64,000 nucleotides of DNA. It comes from Sphagnum compactum (lineage: Eukaryota; Bryophyta; Sphagnopsida; Sphagnales). Shown here one piece after another: positions 1-11,803 of this stretch. Location: positions 15,810,001 to 15,874,000 of the forward strand of contig OZ234494.1 of NCBI GenBank assembly GCA_965153455.1, written 5' to 3'. A program made the translations under genes and the position numbers. Under the pieces are notes generated by a model. It had not been told where the DNA came from. It was given only the letters and a program-made list of their open reading frames with translations, and searched no databases. Numbering within the stretch: the stretch's first letter is position 1; each line of letters opens with the position of its first letter.

Positions 1-540
1 CCTCATAGAACCGGGAGTAGAGGGACAGAAAGTCGCCTCATAATTTTCTAATAATTTAATTGTATTTGACCACAAATTACATTTCTTCAAGGGGAAATAT
101 AATTTGAGTAGAACAAATAGTAGTTATAAGAAAGAAATTGTGTGAAACAATCTACAAGAATTGTTTAAATAACTGAATTATAGATTTGAAGTGCTAAAAT
201 GGATAATTGAAATGAAATTTGCATTGTTTTAAATAGGTAGAGAACAATTCTAAAATAAAATTTGTGCCTACCAAGTAGGAATGAAGCACTCTATAAGAAA
301 TTATAGTTCATCTTTTATGTTTTTTTGGTAGGGATGACATATTTAAATAATTGAAATGCTTGGGAAGAAAGGTGGAAATGAAAGCAACTCGACCAATGCT
401 TATTATGTGTCCTTATTGCTTAGGAGGGAAATGCATTGTGTTTTGGAAGAATAATTAAAATGTGCCTCTTTAGATCCCTCACTTGTTGCTGATATGTGAG
501 ATCCAAAGATCATATTGTGTTTAAGGTTAATTCCTTGAAG
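1..540. other. AT-rich flank, no gene seen
   Basis: This AT-rich stretch lies just past the point where the copia integrase reading frame to its right ends. No reverse transcriptase, RNase H or 3' LTR can be read here. The retrotransposon was therefore truncated or rearranged near position 540, or the rest lies off the window. Confidence 0.5.
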
Positions 541-542
541 GC

Positions 543-2679
543 CTATTTGCATTTGGAATTGGCTAAATTTTTGCACATTAATTCATTGTTGGATGCCTTC
601 CTAACAATGTATTTTTTCAGAACTGCTGCTGTGGGTGTTCGATTCATGATATAGACTGCAGTTATTACCGCCTCAGCCCAAAAGTAATTTGGCAAATTCT
701 TCTCATTCAACATGGCACATGCTATTTCTGCAATGTGCCTGTTCTTCCTTTCAGCAATTCCATTCTGTTGTGGGGAGTAACTACATGAATACTTCCTTCG
801 AATTCCATGCTCCTTCAAGTATTCACTGAATTCATTTGAAAAATACTCTCCCCCTCCATCCAACCTTAGGCACTTGATGCTCACACCCTTCTCCTTCTCC
901 ACCATTGCTTTGAAATTCAAAAAATGTTAAAACACTTCACCTTTGTGTTTCATGAAGTAGACCCACACCTTCCTTGTGTGGTCATCAATGAAACTCACGT
1001 AATACTTGCATCCTCCAATGGATTCTGTCTTCGTGGTCCACACATATGAGTGGATCATTTCCAAAGGTTTGGAACTTACATGAGTTGTTTGAGCTGGGAA
1101 TGGATGCCTAGCTTGCTTCCCCAATTGGCATGCTTCACAAACTTCTGATATCACCTCTTCTGTTCCAAATTTGGGAAGACCTCCAACAAGATTTTGTTTC
1201 TCCATCAGCTTAAGACGTTGGAGATTAACATGGCCAATCCGCTTGTGCCAAATTCCAATGTCTCCAGCTCCTTTTCCATGTGTGAATAACATGGAATTCA
1301 CCTTAGGCATGTTCACATCCAAGGTGAACATTCGTCCATTCCTTTCCCCTTTTGCAATCAATTTGCCTTGGTGCTTCATGTTTTCCACAAAACATCCATT
1401 AGGGTTGAATGTCACTTGTAAACCTTGTTCCACCATCTGGCCTACGGAGACCAAATTTTTTGTTATGGTTGGAACATGAAGTACATCTTTCAAGTACTTT
1501 GTTTGCCCCTCTTGCATGGACAATGGCACCTTGCCAATTTGTGTGATGGGGTGTGTAGTGTCATCACCAGTTTCCACAAACCCTGGTGTTTTCAAATCCC
1601 TTGTATCTCTAAACCATTCTCCATGACTAGTCATATGGTTTGAAGCTCCAGAATCCACATACCAGACATTGTTATCTGATACACCTCCTATCATTGAATT
1701 TGCGATGTGCTGCATCACAAACAGTTGTTCATCACCTTGATTGCTAGTTGATGCATAATTCCCTTGTTGTAGCTTTCCATTTCGTGCATCGTGTTCCCTT
1801 TGATAACAGTTCTTGGCCATGTGCCCAGGTTTCCCACAGTAGTAACAGTTTGAGTCGTTATTTGGTTGTTGACCTCGATGACTTCCACCACAACCTCCAC
1901 GACTTCCGCGACTTCCTCTTCCTCCAAAGTTTCCTCGTCCACCTCCATGAGGTTGACCTTCATGTTGATGATGTCTACCATGCGAACTTCCGTGTCGACC
2001 TCGAAATGAAGTTTTACCACCTTTATCTCTACCTCTATTAATATTTAAGTGGAAAACACTTTCTTGTGATCCTCCATTGGATGAAGTGCCAACAATTCTC
2101 ATATCTTCACTTATAAGTAGGGTTATCAAGTATTGGAAATCGGGAAATGTTTCTCGAACTGCAATTGAAGTACGGAACTGACTATAGTCTTTTCCAAGTC
2201 CATTCAAGGTCATGGCCACTAGATCTTCATCATCTACTGGGGGCTCCTATAGATGCAAGAGCATCTGCAAGGTTTTTCACCTTTGTAGAATAGTCACTGA
2301 TGTTCATCTTGTTTTTCTGTAGATTATGCAACTTTTGTTTGAGCTGCATTTTGCGGGCTTGTGTATTGGTGCTATACATCTTCACCAATGTATCCCAAAC
2401 TTGCTTGGGTGATTGTGCATCTTGAATATGCACAATCATGGAATCGGACACACTCACAGAAAGCCAATACAAGACTTTCCTTGCTTTTTCATGCCAAGTT
2501 TTATTGGCTTGAATTTGTTGTTGTGTGGGGTTTTCTAGGAGAGGAGGTTCTTTCTCATCACCAGTTATGAACTCCCAATAACCTTTCCCCATCAAGAAAT
2601 TCATAATCCTAAATTTCCACACTTGGAAATTATTTTTGTTTAATTTTTCAATTACAATTTGAGAAAGACCGTCCGCCAT
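543..2679 (-). pseudogene. Ty1/copia gag-protease-integrase, broken and truncated
   Basis: Minus-strand copia polyprotein remnant. Gag starts at 2679 (MADGLSQIVIEKLN) and runs through a copia-type gag domain to an RG/GGR-rich basic tract. A CCHC zinc knuckle follows (CYYCGKPGHMAKNC, about 1810-1850), then the protease DSGA motif (WYVDSGASNHM, about 1640-1670), the GAG-pre-integrase HKRIGH...C..C region, and the integrase core ending in SPQQNGIAERKNRHI (about 740-780). Three defects are visible. One extra C in a C run near 2238-2242 shifts the gag frame. An in-frame TAA at 927-929 interrupts integrase where Gln is likely. After about 620 the integrase match stops, and reverse transcriptase and RNase H are absent. 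Apart from these breaks the frame is well kept, so this is a fairly young but dead copy. Confidence 0.9.
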
Positions 2680-3900
2680 TTCTTAAGACAACTTTCAATG
2701 TCTTCTTGGGGTTTCACAAATGATTTTAATTCCTTCCTTAAGTTTCTAGGATTAGGATTAGGGTTTTCCTACCTTAGGTTTCTAGGAGTAGGGTTAGGGT
2801 TAAGGTTGAACAAGATGGACCTTGCATATGTATGTATGTCTTGAGTATTATACGAAATTCTATACTATACATAGGTTTAACGTATATGTATGTATCTCGT
2901 ATAATATTTTGTATGGTCTTAAGTACATGATTACATACCAAACTTTTGTATGAAGGTCTTGATAATGTATTTGCGCTTCCCAATCTTCAAACTCCTTCCT
3001 TCAAGTTCTCCCAAGTTGTATTTGCTCCATTTCAAAATTCGTTTTGATGTCTTCTCAATGTAAACTTTTGTCACAGCAACTTTGCAAAGCTCCTCCACTC
3101 ACATCTGACCTTGGATCGTTCTGACATTTTGGTGAAACATGAAAAACTATGTCTACCACCATCTCTCAAAATTTCAACTCATTTAATCTCATAAAATAAA
3201 AGATCTTGCTACTTTCTTGAAATCACCTCAAACTGGGACCTGAACACAAAATGACTTACAACTCGCTCTCAACAACTCCAAACTCCTTGAGATTTGGGGA
3301 GACACATTAGATATATATATCCTATATTTGCTCAAAATTTCAGGTCTATTGATGATGATAACAAAAAGTTATCACTCTCAAAAGAAACTAACTTCAAAAC
3401 TGAGGCTGAAACTTTAGATACTTGGATCTCTCTCAATACATATCCAAATGACATGAAATTTCTCTCACATATGTATTCCTTTATGATCTATAAAGTTCCA
3501 AAGCTGCAGATCCAAAAAAACTCAAACAAAGGAAATATGACCAAAAAACCAGATCCGGCATAGAGTTTTCAAACGCTCATAACTCTCACAAAACATATCC
3601 TTTTCTTTTGAAAATTTGGAAATAGAAGCATCTTATAATCCTCTATAATCTCTCGAATTTTCACTTCAATATCTTTTCACATTAGATCTAGATCTAGATT
3701 TAAAAATTTGACTTTCACAACGCTTGATATGTTGATCTCCTCACCTCTTTTCTTTTCTCTTCTTTCTCTTCACATTCTTTCCTTTCCTCGTTTCTCTCTT
3801 GCACTTGACAAACTCCTATGATATTACTAGAGAATCTCAAGCTCTAGTTCTAGAGACTTTCTAGCTCTAGATCTCTTTCAACCTTCTCACCAAACAACCT
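2680..3900 (-). other. Copia leader between primer-binding site and gag
   Basis: About 1.2 kb separates the primer-binding site from the gag start, long for a copia leader. No protein can be read in it. The gag-proximal end carries degenerate telomere-like TTAGGG words (about 2752-2805). The middle holds two diverged copies of an ATATGTATGTAT word (about 2826 and 2886). The PBS-proximal part is pyrimidine-rich (about 3735-3800). Confidence 0.5.
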
Positions 3901-3914
3901 AAGCTCTGATACCA
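3901..3914 (-). promoter_or_regulatory. Retrotransposon primer-binding site
   Basis: The minus strand reads TGGTATCAGAGCTT directly after the LTR end. This is the standard plant copia site complementary to the 3' end of initiator tRNA-Met, where minus-strand DNA synthesis is primed. It fixes the LTR boundary at 3915. Confidence 0.9.
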
Positions 3915-4208
3915 TGTTAACAAATAGGAGATCTACTCAAGTGCAAACATAAATCTTTCTTGAAAGGAAACTAAAACACAATGCTCACAACGCGGAACAT
4001 AACATCAAGAACTCTTCAAGGTTCTTGTCACATGAAATACACAAACTTGTGTAATGAAGGAAAGAGAGCCAAACCATCAACACCAAGGTATTTAACTACA
4101 AGTCCACACCACAAATAACCAAACTAATATAAGTAAAGAAAGTAACCTAGTTACTTTCCTATTCCAGTAACTAATGAAACCTAACTAGTTGAGCTTGAAT
4201 TCTCAACA
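3915..4208 (-). repeat. 5' LTR of the copia element (about 294 bp)
   Basis: Read on the minus strand, this segment begins TGTTGAGAATTC at 4208 and ends TTGTTAACA at 3915, next to the primer-binding site. That gives the TG...CA ends expected of an LTR. The inner edge is firm because of the PBS. The outer edge at 4208 is inferred from the TG dinucleotide and a plausible size. No second LTR is present in the window, so no LTR-LTR age estimate is possible. Confidence 0.75.
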
Positions 4209-5349
4209 TAGCCATATGTAGGGGATGGACATGAAAGTCAATGAGCTTGTGGGGTGCAAAATGACAAACATTTAAAGAAAATTTGGTCCCACTTTTCATG
4301 TTGTGTGTTACATGGGTTTCTTGCATTATCAAAATGATTAATTTGCTCATTTTGTTATTAATGGAACTAAAAATGAGATTGCTTGGAGTGAGGATTTTGT
4401 TAAAGGGTGAAACGGTGACCCTTTTTGGAACACTTTTGGGTCTACTATTATAATACATACATTATAATTGTTCCAAAAGCATGGTACATTTAATTTTGGG
4501 TATCAATTTTGATTTTTGGGCCTTACAACAATTACTTTTATAAAACTAATGTTATTAATATTATTTTAATAATAATAATAAATTTCATTATCTATATTGA
4601 AGGATCCGTGAATGTACTTATAATATACATTGGTATAATAAGGCAAAATCTTGTTTTGACTACATTAATTTTGGGATTCATTACTCATTAAATAATCAAT
4701 TTTAATGAAATAAAAAAATGACCCATCTAGCTATGCTTGTCATCTTCTATGTGGACGTGATTTTTTGTCAAATTTTCAATTTACCACACATTTATCGCAT
4801 CTTTGTTGAAAACATTCATTTTTTGAAATGAAAATTTACAAATTAATCACATGGTATCCAAACATGGTTCATATTATGTGAAATGACATGGTTCAATATA
4901 ACTTCAACTTTCATAAAGAGTAAAAATCATTTAAATTATTTTTGGAGTATATTTGTGTTTTTTGAGTACACAAGTACATTACATTCGTTTTCACAAATAT
5001 ACTCCAATCTCCCACTTTATAAAACGAAATGAAATAATTTATTTTTTAATATTTTGCCTATGTTATATTCTAACATAATATGCAAAAATATTGTGAAAAT
5101 CTTTGAAAAGTTTGAGGTGGGATACATTCAAACATGCACATCTTTGGAAAACAGTACAATGTGACACCCCAAAAGGGATCACCATAGTGTGCTTTCACCC
5201 TAAAGGTTTTTTTTAAAAAAACTTTTATCTTGATCCCATATTTTGCAAGATTTGTTTGAGGGTACCTTCTTGTGTCGATACCTGTAAGGCTTGAATGTAT
5301 TGTGTTGTTCACAAGTAAGTAAATATGAGTTGAATCATAATTCGTCTTA
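4209..5349. other. AT-rich intergenic, no gene seen
   Basis: AT-rich sequence with short ORFs only. None has recognisable motifs or sustained coding character. It separates the copia LTR from the unknown pseudogene to the right. Confidence 0.5.
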
Positions 5350-8056
5350 GTACACATGAACACCCTATTGCACATGAAAAATGCAAAGAGGTTATCAAGG
5401 AAGCCAAAGTCTTGGTTGAAAAGGAAGGAAATTTATTGCATGCTTTCAGCAAATTTTTTTACAATTATGTTGGCTGTTGACAAAACATTATGTTGAAACA
5501 CTTGTTGAATGACAATGGTGAAGGTCTTATTGCAATGTCGAAAGGTGAAATATTTTATCAGTGAAAAATAAGTTCACAATCCTTTGCTCTCCTATTGTTA
5601 GGAACCTATCATTTTTTAAAGCATTGTCCAAGTAATAGAAGTTACATATATAATGTTTTAAACTTTAAAAGCTAGAAGTCCTCACAATTATATTTAGGAT
5701 ATTTATTTTCTTGGACAATTGTCCAAATAGAAAGTCTTCCTTTTCAAGATGTTTGCATGTGGAGACAATAATGGTAATGATTTGGTGAAACATGCAACCT
5801 ATTGGCAACCTTCAACTACCTTGGATCATGCTTGATCATGTGAAATGTGTGAAAGGTTGGACAACCTTGGCTTGCCATGTTTATGATCTTGTGTCTTGCA
5901 AAGTGATGACTATAGCCATATGCAACATTTCGGGAAGTCATTTCCATTTTATTACAAATGGTGTGTAAAAAAGTATAAGGTGTAACTTATTGAAAAATTA
6001 AAATTAAAATTATTTAAATGTAAATAAGGTGTCGATAATTCATTTTGAGAATATATTTTAAATATGATAAGAAAATGCCATTATTTTGTAGCATATTAAA
6101 AAAAATCCTTTTGTTTCAAGTGTTTCCTAAAATATCCAAATATTGACCTCCCCAAAATGCGATTTGTAATCTGAAGACAAACATTCAATGTGTTATGTGG
6201 AGGAAATTGAATAAGGTGATGGCGAAACAAGGTGTTATTTTTCCACAATTCAAAGGTTTCATGGCCAATAGTGCTCAAACGAATTGGAATGTGGCACAGA
6301 TTGCTAACGCCCTTGGTGATCCATATGTGCCATTGCAAGGCAATGAACAAACTTGTTCATTTCGTTGGAACCAATCCATGGACAAACACACAAAACAACA
6401 AATCAAGCCAAAGATGAGAGAATAACACAAGGCCTTATGCGATGAATACAAGCATTCTAGATCTTTCGAAGAGGCAAATTTCCAATATGTAGCCATTTGA
6501 TTGTGGTGGTATTTATCTAGCACTATGATGAAGTTGAACATCAGTAATTAGAAAATTGGCTTAATTTTTGGCATTTCATGTTAGACAATGGGGAGGATTC
6601 ATGAAGGAGGTATGGAAAGAATCTTTCACACTTCATAATATTTGATTGAATTTTTCACACTTATTTTCAAAAGGGAATTAATTTGTATTAGGTCAATTTT
6701 AGAAATTTAGATTGGAAGAGCTTGTGGACAAGCCTACTTGCAACCTTTCCAAAACAATGCACAATATCTAGCCCCAACAATTTGGGAAAAAGGGAACTTG
6801 CTTGTACGCTACAATGTCATATGATTATGTTCGAACTTTCAAGTAGAACACTTTGTATTACCAATTCAAGAAGGGAGGTCCTTTTAGACAATGACCTAAC
6901 ATGAATGAACTTCTCAAGTGTAAAACATGCAAATTTGGTGACCTTATTCAACTTGCTAAAGTTGTTTGTAAATATGCCCTTGGATATTCTTTCACAATGA
7001 AAACCCATGCTTGGATGCTGAGGAGATCTTCAACTATTGTAAACAAAAGGTAGATTTGCCTCCATGATCCAAGGGGCATCCGCATAGACATGATTGTGTT
7101 AATTACTCCCACGCATGGGTCAAGGTAAAAGTCGGAAAGTCACATGTGCACCTTCAATAGGTGTCTTTTATTGATATTCCATTAGAAAATATTGTTTTCT
7201 TAATTCGAAGTGTGCATGTCTTTGAAGTTGCATGTGGAAATGGCATATATAATGATGCCCTCCTTCCTCATACATTTAGTGTTCTACTTTACAAAAAACC
7301 ATAAAAATTTATTACAAAACATGAATAATATCCAAGAAGATTCTCAATGAAGTTCCCACTTCAACTTACTCAAGTTTTTGGTATGTTTTCCTATGCACAT
7401 TGGTGAAACTTCATAAAATCTGGTTTTGTGTTGATGATATGAATCGTTGTGTAGGGGTATCAATCAAAAATATGCTATAGGTAGACCAATTTACTAGATA
7501 TTTGGAATGTGCAAATGGCCACAAATTTGAAACAAGATGAAGTTACATTTATGGAAGAAGCTGGTTTTGTTTTCAATGAATGTCCTCCTATGATTCCTCA
7601 AAGTTTATTTGGTGTGGAAAAGTTTTGTTACAATCAATTGACTTATTGATGCAATGTCATGGCCTACATCGTGCATTGGTAAGATTATTTGACGAACATT
7701 CCCTTTTAAGATGTCAAAACCACATTCTAATCGATGGGAAGGTGGTCATTTTCTTCAAGTTGTGTTCCCACCCTTGGAGGTTTTTGCACCTGGATATGGA
7801 TAAATCTAAAACATTTAGTTTGGTACTCCTCCCAACAATATGCAATATGAAGTTATAATTGAGAATTTCCTAACTTGCACTGAATGCTTTGAGTATGGCT
7901 TTTAGTGCATTGGGTGGCCGAGGAAAGTGGGTTTCATGTAAACACCTATACTATGTCTTGCAACATGTCATGTATTGTCAAGAAGTAGAAGATTTTTCAA
8001 CTTGGAGTTGGGATGAAGTTCAACATTTGTTGAGCCATGCTGTAGCTTCTAAGTAA
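5350..8056 (+). pseudogene. Decayed large protein gene of unrecognised family
   Basis: I cannot name this family. Protein-like stretches occur in consistent order on the plus strand if stops and frame changes are allowed. They are: a Lys/Glu-rich open piece at about 5350-5480; CVKGWTTLACHVYDLVSCKV within 5828-5968; a Trp-rich piece with SMDKHTKQQIKP at 6195-6422, open to its first stop; CDEYKHSRSFEEANFQYVAI after that stop; HVRQWGGFMKE near 6580; KVDLPP...HPHRHDCVNYSHAW near 7050-7115; KFCYNQLTY near 7620; HPWRFLHLDMDKSKTFSLV near 7770-7825; and VEDFSTWSWDEVQHLL near 7988-8035, ending at a TAA at 8054-8056. Stops often sit where Trp, Arg or Gln would fit (TGA or TAG), as expected from C-to-T decay. 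About 240 bp of AT-rich sequence (5945-6185) seems to interrupt it. A lineage-specific transposon protein is plausible but unproven. Confidence 0.55.
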
Positions 8057-8515
8057 GACAATGAATGTAGATGTATATAAAAAGAATAATGTATATGCAT
8101 ATGTATAGGAAGTAATTGATCTAATGTAGTAATTTTTTGTTACTATATACAAGTATGTTTGGTTGGAATGAATTTTGTGTGTGAAATTGTTTTTGTGTCT
8201 CTGTCATCAACTAAGATCAGCAACAATCTGTTATTATTATATGAAATGAAACAATAGGAAATCATTTATGTGAAAAGGAAATTTTGAATCGATTACATGT
8301 AATAAGAATTAGTTACAATGCCCATGTGCTAAACCATCAACACAATTTCATGAAATATTTTTTGAAAATTAATGGAATGTCGATCTGATGTGTGGAGAAG
8401 TTTTCATCACATCATCAAAAACATTTGCCATGTGGAAAGAATATTTTATCCATATGGCGACAATATTTTGCATGTGTGACAAGAATATTTCAAAAAAAAA
8501 AGTTCTTTGGTTCAT
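8057..8515. other. AT-rich intergenic, no gene seen
   Basis: Short AT-rich spacer following the decayed gene. No feature is supported. Confidence 0.5.
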
Positions 8516-8706
8516 GAACTTGTGCTCGCAGGCTCACCGCTCATGCTCACAGGCTCATCGCTCATACGCTCATTTAGTAGCAACACTGCCATGGGAGGGC
8601 CTGTTATTCTGGTAAGGGGCTCCCCCTAGGGCCTTACCAACCACATTGGGTCTGACCTCCATCCAGCTAGGGCAAAAAAAAACACACACACGCACACACA
8701 CACACC
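8516..8706 (+). repeat. SINE-like retroposed unit with A-run and (CA)n tail
   Basis: A GC-richer block sits in AT-rich DNA. It starts with imperfect GCTCACAGGCTCATC repeats, carries a GGTAAGG...CCTTACC hairpin (8611-8638) around a CCCCCTAGGG core, and ends in nine A's (8674-8682) followed by a CA microsatellite to 8706. An A-run with a microsatellite at the 3' end is typical of retroposed sequences. No RNA polymerase III boxes are clear, so the class is uncertain. Confidence 0.4.
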
Positions 8707-11584
8707 ATACACACATCAACAGTTCCTTTCTGATTCACCAACCCTGTTGCAAGCAGAATCTTGAGGACACGTATTTTGAATTAGTGCTGGAGTGCCTGAT
8801 GGCTGAAGAATGTACACGGTCAATGGCCACTTTTGCAGGATTTATTCTGTCACTTTTGGGAAGTAAGATCAAGGCCACTTCTTTGCACTTTCCTACCAAA
8901 ATTGAAATTGATGCTATCCAAGGGGTTTGATGTCATGTCCTGATTTTACAAGTCCTTGGGATCCCACCCATTTCTTCTTTCATGCCACCTTATTAGACTC
9001 TGCAAATTCTGTGACACAAGACTCGTGTGTTTAGCTGGCCTTTTCTCCTGCATAACGAACAATTCTGCCAGGCCATTTCTGTCAGGTACTACTAGAGAGG
9101 AGGCTTTTCCCATGCAGCTCTTTTCTGGGGTTTTTTTTGGTAAGGCATGTGTGTACAGAGTACAGTGAACACTGGCAGCTCGCCGCCCAGTTTGGGGTAA
9201 TGTGATGAATTCTCTAATACTTTGGGTCGTCTCCAACTCCATGGGCTTGTGGTGCTGCATACCTGCACGCCTTCACATTTCTTCACAAACTCTCCTAAGT
9301 TTTTGTCTTTTCATGGGTTCAAGCTTCAAGGTGCACAAAATTAATCCTTGCTTTCCACGTTGAAGTAGTGGGGGAATCATAAGTGAGTACAGCTTGGGAG
9401 AAAGTGCATGGGTATGGGCTAAACTGATGCTAGCTTAAGTGTTTGAGAAAGTAGTAGCACAACAAACAGCTGACACATAACTAACTACATCAGGCTCAAC
9501 ATGTAACAAGTGTTAGAAACCGTCAACTGGAGATTGACAAGTGGGTTAGGGAGCACTGATGGATGCCATGTCTGGAAAGTGTGTAGTTATCAATGGTTGT
9601 ATGATTATAAAGCCTGGAAATCCACATTAGGTCATGCAGATCTCACAATGCAATGTCATGCCATTCATAGCTTACTCCCTCCACTCTGTTATGTTATTCC
9701 AAGCTTCAGCACATTCCTGGGAACCCTAAACCCTATACAAGGACCCATGTGAATCAAGAATCCTTTTCCTCTCAAAGAGAAAACAATACTTACTGTGGTG
9801 TATTTGTGACTATATAGCCTCTACAGATGTCCACTGTCCTTTCATATGCAGTGAAATATGCAAAGCAAACCAGCAAAAGCCTGGCTTTGTCTCAAGATAA
9901 TGCTATAAAAGGCCCGCCCCCCGCCCCCCAATGTCATCCATCAGTGGTTAGCACTTTGGAGCTGAAAACTGGGGCACACTAGCCTAGTGATCTGGACTCT
10001 TGCTGCACTGTTCAGTAAGTGAAGAAGGAGCTTGAAAGAAAGTGCAATGACAAAAGAGAGCCCGAGATATACCTCTGCATGTAGGTAGGTACTGTGGAAG
10101 TTGTGAGCTACAAAATTGTGCGTTTGGGGTGGGCATTGGGCATCCTGGTTTTTTAGGCCGGTGAGCATGTGATAGCTGACATAACAAAAGACCTGACCAG
10201 TTGCATGCTTTTCAGTGCAAAAAAGATGAGCAACAGGGTGGGCTTTTTGTAAGTCCATGAATTGGATTTGGGTCAAAGTTCACCATTGGGTTTTGCACCT
10301 TAAAGAGCATGATTTTCCAACACTGTCAAGGAGAGATGGATTAACAACTTGAGAGAGGATAGAAAAAAATAAAAGCTGGATTCCTACATGTCTAGACATG
10401 GATAGTAGTATTATCTGATCATGTTAATCACCCATGAATTGTCATGACTTGAGTTATCCAATTATCCCAAGACCTGTACGACTGTACCTACTACTCATGT
10501 TCCACACAAAATAATTCACAAAATGTGTAGCCCAAAAAAGGGAAAAAAAAAAAAAAAAAACTATAAATTTTTTTTACCAAAATTGTTGAGAATTGAACTC
10601 CCAATTTGTGTAAAATTATTTATAGTCGCAACTGTTGGATTACTATTACAAATACATGACAAAAGGTGCATTTTTTTTCTTACTTATTCCTCAACTGTTA
10701 AATTTCTTAGAAAAGAAATTAAAAATCAAAACTGTCAAAATTTATTTTCTTAAATAAATAAATAAATAAATAAATGTTCAGCAAAGTGCCCCCTATTATC
10801 AGTAGTAGGTTTAGTAGTCTTGTAATACTAGTCTTTGGGCTTTGTCTCCAAGTTTTTGCTGGACCTATGTCAGTGAGTAAGTGAGTCAGGGGCTTGTTAA
10901 AAAGGGTGGAGAATAAAGTCTTCCTGAAACATTTAAATATGGAATGATGAGTTTAAGGTATGGGTGTTGTTATTTTGAACCAAAAAAAAAAAACAACCAG
11001 TAGTTGAGGATGATACCCAAACTCTCCACCTGCCCATCCCATCCCAGCCCATCCCATCCCATTCTTTCCTTCTGGCAAATTATCAAGTGCCAGGAAACAT
11101 TCATTCTTTGATTGAGAAAAAGGCAAAAAAATTATTCTCAAACATATATACCTCCTTCCTCCCTTTTAATGGAATGTCGTGAACTCCCAACAATTAGGGT
11201 GGCCGGTGATTTGTGTGTCCAATTACGAAGGAATCCTACATCATCATCATCATCATCATCATCCCCTTGAACCAGCATCAGTGCACACACATGAAGTTTG
11301 AACCCCTTTTTGTGCATATGAAAATGGGGAGTTAAGTACTTACTACTAGGCTACTAGGTACTACTTACACTGCACACTACTGCCATATCTGGTCCTTTCA
11401 TTCTGCACGTTTTGATGCCATTCCAAGCGGACTGCACTGCAGCAGATCCTGTGCCCCCCATGTATTATTTTCACTGCAAACTTGCAAAAGAAAAGCAAAC
11501 ACAAAACAAAAAAGGATATTCATGTCTGAAAATGAATATTTATAGAGGAAAGCCTGCTTCCCCAGGACCTCCCCCCACCCCCTC
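8707..11584. other. Moderate-GC intergenic region, no gene recognised
   Basis: Base composition is less AT-rich than the flanks, but no ORF over about 110 codons and no known domain can be read on either strand. The region contains C-rich runs (9913-9929), a telomere-like AACCCTAAACCC word near 9722, a poly-A run (10544-10560), an (AAAT)n microsatellite (about 10752-10775) and an (ATC)n run (about 11239-11262). Confidence 0.4.
10560..10640 (-). repeat. tRNA-like/SINE-like B-box module (weak)
   Basis: On the minus strand GGGAGTTCAATTCTC resembles an internal pol III B box. It has a weak A-box-like AACAGTTGCGACTA upstream and a run of A's soon after. This fits a decayed tRNA-derived SINE, but the cloverleaf is poor. 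Confidence 0.22.
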
Positions 11585-11803
11585 CCCCCTAATTTGATGA
11601 GGGTCCATAGCCTCAAGTGTGTAGGCCCAAATATGAGAGGGGAGTTAAGGGAGGCCTGCAGGAGCAGGCAAAATTAGCGTAGTTAGTGGAGGCCCACAGA
11701 CCAACCCTAATTTTGTTTGCTCTCCTGGGCCTCCTCCCCCTACCTCCCCTAATTTCTGCGCCTACGTACATGCTTGAAGCTATGGACCCTCAAATTAAGG
11801 GAG
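11585..11803. repeat. Long imperfect foldback (inverted repeat, about 219 bp)
   Basis: Left arm 11585-11677 and right arm 11707-11803 are imperfect reverse complements around a 29-nt loop. Matching blocks include GAGGGTCCATAG against CTATGGACCCTC, and GGCAAAATTAG against CTAATTTTGTTTGC. Each arm is about 95 nt. The unit could be a foldback MITE or a young hairpin-RNA locus; target-site duplications are not clear. Confidence 0.7.

Noticed and set aside
3294-3563. 89-codon ORF inside the copia leader
   Set aside because: It is on the strand opposite to the element, shows no motif and lies in AT-rich sequence.
6096-6541. Minus-strand ORFs of 84-88 codons across 6096-6541
   Set aside because: They are antisense shadows of the better protein-like frame on the plus strand of the decayed gene.
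8684-8706. CA repeat as a stand-alone microsatellite or CRISPR-like repeat
   Set aside because: It is continuous with an A-run at the end of a retroposon-like unit, and there are no spacers.
8946-10276. ORFs of 70-111 codons on both strands in the 8.9-10.3 kb region
   Set aside because: They overlap each other in opposite frames and show no motif, no splice-compatible structure and no family resemblance.
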